64,000 nucleotides of DNA from RBG-16-66-20 sp052386675 (GTDB taxonomy: Bacteria; Pseudomonadota; Gammaproteobacteria; Burkholderiales; SG8-39): the NCBI GenBank assembly GCA_052386675.1, contig JBQTJX010000063.1, positions 7,627 to 71,626 of the forward strand. The letters run 5' to 3'. Made by a program: the position numbers and the translations under genes. Positions 56,544 to 64,000 of this stretch are shown here, in pieces. Every line of letters begins with the position of its first letter. Within the stretch, counting starts at the first letter, position 1. Below the pieces are notes generated by a model that worked only from the letters and a program-made list of their open reading frames with translations, made no database searches and was not told where the DNA came from.

Positions 56544-59500
56544 CTAGACAAGCTTTTCGAATAGCGCCCGGGTCTCGGACGAAGGTTCAGCCGCAACTGA
56601 TCCTAGCGCCTTGCGGCAGCGGTTGTAGGCCTCCATCGCCTCGGCACGGCGGCCAAGCCTGCCGAAGCACACCATAAGGCTGCGGTAAAAACCTTCGGAC
56701 AGGGGCTCGGCCTCCAGGCAGCGCTCATAGCAGGCGAGCGCGCGGTCGGCCTGGCCACCCTCCTCCCAACGCCGGCCGAGCGCCGTCATCGCGCGCACGA
56801 AGCGTTGGCGCATGCGCTCGCGCGGCTGCGAATACCAGGCCTCGTTCGCCTCGCCAGCCATGAAAGGCCCCCGGTACAACCCGAGCATGCGATCCGCCAA
56901 GCGCTCCTGCAGCCCGGTATCCACGCCAGATGGAACACGGCGCATGACGCCCTCGATTTCGAGCACGAGTTCCTCGAACGCCCAGGCATCCGTCCAGAAG
57001 TAGCGCCGGTCCAGCGTCAGCCGACCTTCGTGCAGCACGACCGCGCGGTCCTCCGCCAGCAGCTTGCGCAGGCGATGCAGCGCGCTGGTAAACGAACGGT
57101 GCGCCGAATCGCCGTCAATCCGCGGCCAGAGCGCCTCAGTGATGCGCTCCTCCGCGACACGTTCGCCACCCATCGCATGGAGCACCTTTAGCAGATCAAG
57201 CGGCCGGCGCTGCGCCCTGCCCTCGGTGCCAAGCGGCGCGTCGCCGCGCAGCAGCTGGAAGCCGCCAAGGGTCCTCAAGCGAAACGCCCAGGGCCACTCC
57301 ACGACTGCCTGCGGTGGAGGCTCAATCCAAAGGCCGCGCCGCCGGATCAGACTTTTCGCATACTCCGGCTCGATTCCAGCGGACAAGGCCTGTGTGCAGG
57401 CGCGGCCCATCGCCACGGGCCGCCACCACAGGAAGTGTTCGTAGCCGTACTCCCGCCCCAGCGCGAATCCGCGACGCAGGGAGTTCAGTCCGGGCCGCTG
57501 CCGGCCATGCTCGATCGCCAGACGACCGAATGCCATCAGGCAGGTGAACTCCAGGTGCCGGTTGTCAATCGCTTCCACCAGCGGCCGCAACTGCTGCAAC
57601 TGGGCAATGCATTTGCGCTCGTCTCCGCACTCAGCGAGGATTTCCGCCAGCGCGAGCCGGCAAAGCGCCTCGAAATACGGGCATCCGACCTCGACCGCCA
57701 TGCGCAACGCACCGCGTTCCTCGCGCAGCGCGCGCATCACATCCTTCTCCAGTATCGCCTCCCAGGCCCTGAAGTGGTGGTAGAGGCACAGGTTGAAGCG
57801 CCCGGCTCCCGCGGCGCCGGTTTCCAGCTGCGGCGCAATCTGCCGCGCCAGCGCCAGGTCCTGGCCGCCCAGCGCGCCGCCAAAGCCGTAGACCAGGAGC
57901 TGGAACGTCCAGGTGTTGACGCCGGTGGCGCGCGCGATATCCAGTCCCTCCTGCATCGACTTCAGGCAGGCGTCGCGATCCGCGGTCAGCATGTGGTGCA
58001 TCGCCTCGACATTCTTCAGGGTCAGCATCGAGAACGGCGACACGCCAGTGGAACCCGACAGGCGGCGCATCGCCTCGATCAGCTCCAGCGACTTCGTGTA
58101 CAGGCCGGTCCACATCAGCGTAAGCGAGCACAGCAGGCCGACGAACATGACCAGGTTCGGCTCCTTCGTCTCGCGCGCGCAGGCGAGCGCCTGCTCGATC
58201 CACTGCTCGATGTCCCGGCGATGCGGCTGGCGCAATGTGAGCGAAAAAACCATGCTGCAGGCGACCCGCGCCTCGACGGCGCGGTCCGGGTAGCGGACGC
58301 CGGCACGACACGATTCATCCAGGACCGCGATCCAGCGGTCAAGCAGGGAAAAATCATCCAGCTCGTAGAGAATCGCGTCCATCGCACCCGAGGCAGCGAG
58401 AGCCATCCCGGTAAGGTCGGACGGACTGGAAGCGCGAAACAATTCGAACGCTTTCTCGTGCAGAAGCCGGCCTTCGCGCGGCGCCAGCTGCGCCCGGCTG
58501 GATGCACCCCAGTACACCACCCACGGATGTCGATCCCGCATATCCGGAGGCAAGTCGTCGATCCAGCGCAGCAGCGTTTCGCCGCGACCCTGCGCCAGCA
58601 TGGCGGGAGCCTGCTGCCCGATGGCGCGCGCCATTGCTTCCCAGTTGTGTCCCTCGCGATGCAGCGCCACCGCTTCCTCGCCATACCCGCAAGCATCCAT
58701 CAGGGCCGCGGAATCCCGCTGCAGCTGGCGGCGGCGGTCCTTGGGCCAGCTCTCGCGCACGCGCGCGAGCAGGAACTCGCGGAACATCGGGTGGTACTGG
58801 TAGACCGGCTCCGGGCCCGCCTGCCGCAGCGTGACGAAATAGTTGTTGCGATGCAGCCCGGAGAGAATCCGGGCGGCACGGGCATCCCCGGCGATCTGTT
58901 CCGCCATGCCTGCGGTCATCTGCGCCAGATACGCTGTGCGCAGCAGGAAGACCTGCGTGCCTTCGTCAGACTTCTGGAATATCTCCCCCGCAAGGTAGTC
59001 GAACACCGGCTGGCCGGCCTCGGCGTCCGCCATTCCCGCGATCCCATCCGCGGCCGTGCCCTGGGGCAGGTCCTGCTCCAGCATCAGCACCAAGCCTGCG
59101 GCCCAACCCTGCGTGCGTTCGTACAGGTCCGCGAGCACGACCTTGCCGATGCCGGGCTTGCGTTGCATGACGATCGAGTCAACTTCTTCGCGCGTGAGGC
59201 GCAGGTCCTCCCAGCCGACCGCGGCAATGGCCCGGTTCGCGCGCAGCCTTGCCAGCGTGGCCGGCGGCGCGCCGCGGCTGATCACGACGACTGAGACACC
59301 GGGCGGCAATTCGGCCAGTGCTTCGCGGAGTACATCGTGCACTGGCGAGAACGCGGGAATCTCGTGCCAGCCGTCGAGCACGACGGTGATCGGCGTGGGC
59401 AGGCGCGCAAACAGGCTCTGGAACCAGCGCCGCGTGAACAGCCCCAGGGCGCTGTGGTACTCGGCGGTGAGCAGCGGCTGCGGCGCGCCGGAAGGATCCA

Positions 59501-59765
59501 GTTCCTGCACTGCAAGGCCGAGGTAATAGAAGAAGGTCGCCGCCTCGGCATCGCCCTCATCCACCTGATACCACAGGCAGCGCTCGCGCGAGTGGTCCAG
59601 GTAGCTCGCGGCCAGCGTGGTCTTGCCGCAGCCGGGCGGCCCTGATATCCAGACCGTGCTGCGTTCGCGTGCCCGGTCGAGGAAATCGAACAGGCGCTGG
59701 CGTGGCAGAATTCCCGACAGGCTAGGTCGGGTGGTCTTTCCCAGCGATGGGCGCATGGAACGCAT
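56544..59765 (-). CDS. Large MalT/LAL-type ATPase regulator with C-terminal SARP/BTAD domain
   Basis: A 1073-residue protein. N-terminal STAND-type NTPase: Walker A ISGPPGCGKTTLAASYL, then VVLDGWHEI and VVISRGAPP, with QGWAAGLVLMLEQ as in MalT/LuxR ATPases. A long helical TPR-like middle follows (about 350-830). The C-terminus has an OmpR-like winged helix (RLRTLGGFQLLRGDAPL, RRPLDLLKVLHAMGG, ALWPRIDGDSAHRSFTSALH) and a BTAD helical domain (MRQRFVRAMTALGRRWEEGG, ACYERCLEAEPLSEGFYRSL). It should be a signal-gated transcription factor. Start at 59765 or 59756. Confidence 0.85.
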   Translation of the reverse strand: MRSMRPSLGKTTRPSLSGILPRQRLFDFLDRARERSTVWISGPPGCGKTTLAASYLDHSRERCLWYQVDEGDAEAATFFYYLGLAVQELDPSGAPQPLLTAEYHSALGLFTRRWFQSLFARLPTPITVVLDGWHEIPAFSPVHDVLREALAELPPGVSVVVISRGAPPATLARLRANRAIAAVGWEDLRLTREEVDSIVMQRKPGIGKVVLADLYERTQGWAAGLVLMLEQDLPQGTAADGIAGMADAEAGQPVFDYLAGEIFQKSDEGTQVFLLRTAYLAQMTAGMAEQIAGDARAARILSGLHRNNYFVTLRQAGPEPVYQYHPMFREFLLARVRESWPKDRRRQLQRDSAALMDACGYGEEAVALHREGHNWEAMARAIGQQAPAMLAQGRGETLLRWIDDLPPDMRDRHPWVVYWGASSRAQLAPREGRLLHEKAFELFRASSPSDLTGMALAASGAMDAILYELDDFSLLDRWIAVLDESCRAGVRYPDRAVEARVACSMVFSLTLRQPHRRDIEQWIEQALACARETKEPNLVMFVGLLCSLTLMWTGLYTKSLELIEAMRRLSGSTGVSPFSMLTLKNVEAMHHMLTADRDACLKSMQEGLDIARATGVNTWTFQLLVYGFGGALGGQDLALARQIAPQLETGAAGAGRFNLCLYHHFRAWEAILEKDVMRALREERGALRMAVEVGCPYFEALCRLALAEILAECGDERKCIAQLQQLRPLVEAIDNRHLEFTCLMAFGRLAIEHGRQRPGLNSLRRGFALGREYGYEHFLWWRPVAMGRACTQALSAGIEPEYAKSLIRRRGLWIEPPPQAVVEWPWAFRLRTLGGFQLLRGDAPLGTEGRAQRRPLDLLKVLHAMGGERVAEERITEALWPRIDGDSAHRSFTSALHRLRKLLAEDRAVVLHEGRLTLDRRYFWTDAWAFEELVLEIEGVMRRVPSGVDTGLQERLADRMLGLYRGPFMAGEANEAWYSQPRERMRQRFVRAMTALGRRWEEGGQADRALACYERCLEAEPLSEGFYRSLMVCFGRLGRRAEAMEAYNRCRKALGSVAAEPSSETRALFEKLV

Positions 59766-59789
59766 CGCCCACGCATTCTAGACCTCGCT

Positions 59790-61487
59790 CTAGTCCCCCC
59801 TCGCCTCGCCTTCCCGCCTTGGGTCGGCCCCGCCACGCCAGCCCCCGGGCACCCGCTCGATCGCGTGCAGGCCGCTGGTGAAATCCGTGAAGCGCACTTC
59901 GTGGCCCCGCTCGCGCAGCGCCGGGGACAGCCGTTCGTAGTCGGTACCGCGCTCCAGTTCCGTGGGTCCGTTCATGCTGCCGCCGTGCGGCAGCGACACC
60001 GCGGCCTGCGCGTCGAGCTTCCAGTCGATCATCGCCACCAGCGTGCGCGCGACGTAATTGATGATCGCGGGTCCTCCGGGGGAACCCAGCACCGCCTGCA
60101 GCGCGCCGTCCGGGCCGAACACCACCACCGGGGACATGGCACTGCGCGGGCGCTTGCCGCCCTCGATGCGGTTGGCCGCGCCGGCGCCGGAGGAGAAATC
60201 CGTGAGCTGGTTGTTGAGCAGGAAGCCGCGCACCAGGATCCGGCTGCCGAACGCGCTCTCGATGGTGGTGGTCATGGAAACCGCGTCGCCGCGGCCGTCC
60301 ACGATGGACAGGTGGCTGGTTCCGGCTGGCGAGGTCTCCGGTACGTCGGCCTGGGCGCGCGCGCCGCTCGGCCGGCCTGCTTCGGCGCGCCCGAGCGAAC
60401 GCTCGCCGACCAGGCGCGCGCGCCGGTCCAGGTAGTCCGGCTCGAGAAGCCCGGCAAGCGGGACCGGGACGAAGTCCGGATCGGCGAGGTAGCGGCCGCG
60501 ATCGGCGTACGCGAGGCGCCCGGCTTCAGAGAAGTAATGCAGCGCGGCGGCGGAGTTCGGCGCGGCGCCGCGGAACCCGGTCCGATCGAGGATGCCCAGC
60601 ATCTGCAGCACGATGGCGCCGCCCGCCGGCGGCCCCATGGTGCACACGCGCGCCGAGCGGTAGGCAAGGCACACCGGGTCGCGCTCGATGGCCTGGTAGC
60701 GGGCGAGGTCCTCCAGCGCGAGGTCGCCCGGCCGCTCATGGCCGCGGACGGCCTTGACGATGTCCTCGGCGATGGCACCGGCGTAGAACGCATCGGCGCC
60801 AAACGCGGCGATGGCGCGCAACGTGGCGGCATAGTCCGGATTGGCGATGCGCACGCCCACGGCCTTCGGCCCGTCGTCCGCGCCGTAATACAGCGCGCGC
60901 GCCGCAGCGCCGCGGCGCAACTCCCTTTCGCCCTCCAGCAGGCGATGCAAGCGGGGCGATACCGGGAAGCCCTGTTCGGCGAGCCGGATCGCGGGCTCGA
61001 ACAGCTTTGCCCACGCCAGGCGCCCGTGGCGCCGGTGCGCCGCCTCCAGCATGCGCAGCACGCCGGGCACGCCCACCGCGCGCCCGCTGGCGACCGCTTC
61101 CCCGAAGCCCAGCGGCCGGCCGTCGGCGCCGAGGAACCGGCCAGGCTTCGCCGCCGCGGGCGCGGTCTCGCGGCCGTCGTAGCTGCGCAGCTTGTGGTCG
61201 CGCTGCGACCAGTGCAGCAGGAAGGCGCCGCCGCCCGGGCCGGAGGATTGCGGCTCCACCAGGCCCAGCACCATCTGCACCGCGATCGCCGCGTCCACTG
61301 CGCCGCCACCCGCGCGCAGGACTTCGACGCCGGCGTCCACCGCGAGCGGATTGGCCGCCGCCACCATGAAGCGCTTCGCGTGCGCCGCGTCGCGCGATTG
61401 CCAGCCGCTGGGTGACTCGGGCTGCGGCTGGGCGGCGGCCTGGCCTGCGGCCAGCAGCAGCGCCGCCAGGACTACGGCGGCGGTCAA
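59790..61487 (-). CDS. ggt: Gamma-glutamyltranspeptidase
   Basis: A 565-residue periplasmic Ntn-hydrolase with a signal peptide (AAVVLAALLLAAGQAAAQ). MVAAANPLAVDAGVEVLRAGG and LGLVEPQSSGPGGGAFLLHW belong to the large subunit; autocleavage falls before the Thr of GTSHLSIVD, which becomes the nucleophile. SPGGPAIINYV is also conserved. It hydrolyses glutathione and transfers gamma-glutamyl groups. TTG start overlaps the previous gene's stop by 4 bases. Confidence 0.94.
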   Translation of the reverse strand: MTAAVVLAALLLAAGQAAAQPQPESPSGWQSRDAAHAKRFMVAAANPLAVDAGVEVLRAGGGAVDAAIAVQMVLGLVEPQSSGPGGGAFLLHWSQRDHKLRSYDGRETAPAAAKPGRFLGADGRPLGFGEAVASGRAVGVPGVLRMLEAAHRRHGRLAWAKLFEPAIRLAEQGFPVSPRLHRLLEGERELRRGAAARALYYGADDGPKAVGVRIANPDYAATLRAIAAFGADAFYAGAIAEDIVKAVRGHERPGDLALEDLARYQAIERDPVCLAYRSARVCTMGPPAGGAIVLQMLGILDRTGFRGAAPNSAAALHYFSEAGRLAYADRGRYLADPDFVPVPLAGLLEPDYLDRRARLVGERSLGRAEAGRPSGARAQADVPETSPAGTSHLSIVDGRGDAVSMTTTIESAFGSRILVRGFLLNNQLTDFSSGAGAANRIEGGKRPRSAMSPVVVFGPDGALQAVLGSPGGPAIINYVARTLVAMIDWKLDAQAAVSLPHGGSMNGPTELERGTDYERLSPALRERGHEVRFTDFTSGLHAIERVPGGWRGGADPRREGEARGD

Positions 61488-62347
61488 CGGTACTCGACCA
61501 GATCGGCGGAGATGCGGTTCAGGTTCTCATCGGGCACGCGCCCTTCGCGCAGGATCCTGACGACCTGCCCTACCTTCGGCGCGTACCAGAAGGTCTCGCG
61601 CGCCCCGCCCCGGAACTGCCCGTCCTCGTGGTAGGTCAGCGTGCCCTCGATGCGCGCGGCCGGCAGCGCGCCGCCGGCGAGCTGGACATCCTCCATCGCA
61701 GTCACGACGCCCTGGAAGCGCTTCATGCTGCCCGGGCTCTTGCCTTGCCAGTGCCAGCCGAACCCGACCTTCTGCCCGACCTGCAGCGGCAGCTCGAGGT
61801 AGGCCGCGTACATGAAGAATCCGGGGAAGCGCGTGTTGGCGTGCGACGGGTGATTGGGCGCGAACACACCAAGGTTGAAAGCGGACTGCCCGCCGGCGTG
61901 GCGGAAATCCGTCTGCACGCCGAGCGCCTTGCCTTCCTGCACGGTGCGGTAGGTGAGCATGATGTCCTTCCATGCCTCGGGCTCGACCTTGACGCTGTAG
62001 CGCCAGCTGCGCCCCGCCTGCAGGACGATGCGGCCGCGCTGCGGTTCAACCGCCTTCGCCTGGGGCGCGGCTTGGGGCGTGGCCTGCGGCTGCGGACGGG
62101 TCTGCGTCTGAGCCTGCGGACGCGGCTGCGGCTTCGCCGGGGGTGCCGGCTCCAGTTCCTTGCGCAGCTCGCTCGCGAGCTTGCGCGCCGCGTCGCGGAC
62201 CTGCTGCGGGAAGGATGCGGTCGCGGGCCCCTCGGGCTGCGACCGGATCGAGAACACGAGGAACAACCCGATCGCGGCGACCAGCGCGATTGCCCCGCCG
62301 ATGACGGCCAGGGCGAGCGGGTCCTGCCGTCGCGACGGCTCGTTCAC
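61484..62347 (-). CDS. Membrane-anchored protein with Pro/Gln-rich linker, unknown function
   Basis: A 287-residue protein: single N-terminal helix (LALAVIGGAIALVAAIGLFLVFSI), a charged helix (VRDAARKLASELRKELE), a Pro/Gln/Thr low-complexity linker (about 67-97), and a periplasmic beta domain (GRSWRYSVKVEPEAWKDIML, GWHWQGKSPGSMKRFQGVV, GTLTYHEDGQFRGGARETFW). It lies between hppA and ggt with overlapping or near-overlapping ends. Not recognised. Confidence 0.72.
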   Translation of the reverse strand: MNEPSRRQDPLALAVIGGAIALVAAIGLFLVFSIRSQPEGPATASFPQQVRDAARKLASELRKELEPAPPAKPQPRPQAQTQTRPQPQATPQAAPQAKAVEPQRGRIVLQAGRSWRYSVKVEPEAWKDIMLTYRTVQEGKALGVQTDFRHAGGQSAFNLGVFAPNHPSHANTRFPGFFMYAAYLELPLQVGQKVGFGWHWQGKSPGSMKRFQGVVTAMEDVQLAGGALPAARIEGTLTYHEDGQFRGGARETFWYAPKVGQVVRILREGRVPDENLNRISADLVEYR

Positions 62348-62351
62348 CGCA

Positions 62352-64000
<1,649 letters not shown>

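Overview
The window is a GC-rich, gene-dense chromosomal segment whose gene content and order point to a betaproteobacterium (Burkholderiales or Rhodocyclales-like). The signs are the birA-coaX-SPOR trio, the rpsT/DUF3579 pair, ribF-ileS-lspA-ispH, xseB-ispA-dxs, solitary TctC (Bug-type) binding proteins and a FolE2-type GTP cyclohydrolase. It is almost entirely core metabolism and cell-envelope genes. I see no prophage, insertion sequence, integrase, CRISPR array or rRNA operon. The only mobile-type or conflict module is a small MntA-HepT (MNT-HEPN) toxin-antitoxin pair. No stretch above about 300 bases lacks a gene.

Layout. 1-3586: dipeptide/oligopeptide ABC transporter (end of the binding protein, two permeases, fused double ATPase). 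3597-5817: birA-coaX-SPOR protein. 5818-6373: REP-like hairpin, CheY-like regulator, tRNA-Thr(CGU). 6550-15225: type IV pilus minor pilin operon pilE-fimT-pilV-pilW-pilX-pilY1 ending in a TonB-like gene. 15222-20901 (minus): ribF-ileS-lspA-MESH1-like HD hydrolase-ispH. 20952-24541: DUF962 protein, SirB1 protein, murJ, rpsT, DUF3579. 24564-30776: basic amino acid decarboxylase, argD and argF facing argG and a secreted unknown. 30828-35005: unknown secreted protein, yajQ, glutamine amidotransferase, retropepsin-like protease, exported Pcm, folE2. 35041-38134 (minus): xseB-ispA-dxs, which together with ispH supplies the isoprenoid pathway. 38229-40574: Rieske oxygenase, sulfurtransferase, DUF2784. 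40453-43722: Lrp regulator divergent from an orphan AceE-type E1. 43762-44399: mntA-hepT. 44419-52589: hydrolase, queG, tsaE, amiC, DedA, YbaK-like, mutL, SDR, miaA. 52558-55919: two TctC binding proteins divergent from gnd-gntK. 55936-64000 (minus): lipoprotein, a very large MalT/SARP-type regulator, ggt, a proline-rich membrane protein and a truncated H+-pyrophosphatase.

Non-coding signals are the most unusual part. Two 26-bp-stem hairpins, near-identical but with a compensated base pair, sit directly after stop codons at convergent gene ends. Several genes (folE2, dxs, aceE-like, mntA, dedA, ybaK-like, perhaps birA and ispH) have a sigma70-like -10 box exactly 6-7 nt before the start codon and no Shine-Dalgarno, the geometry of leaderless mRNAs. 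Two divergent gene pairs share a CATG so that their start codons overlap. Two secreted-protein genes seem to need a CTG start. I found no clearly new multi-gene system; the best candidates for follow-up are the leaderless set, the REP-like family, the module insertion in PilY1 and the MESH1-like gene in the lspA operon.
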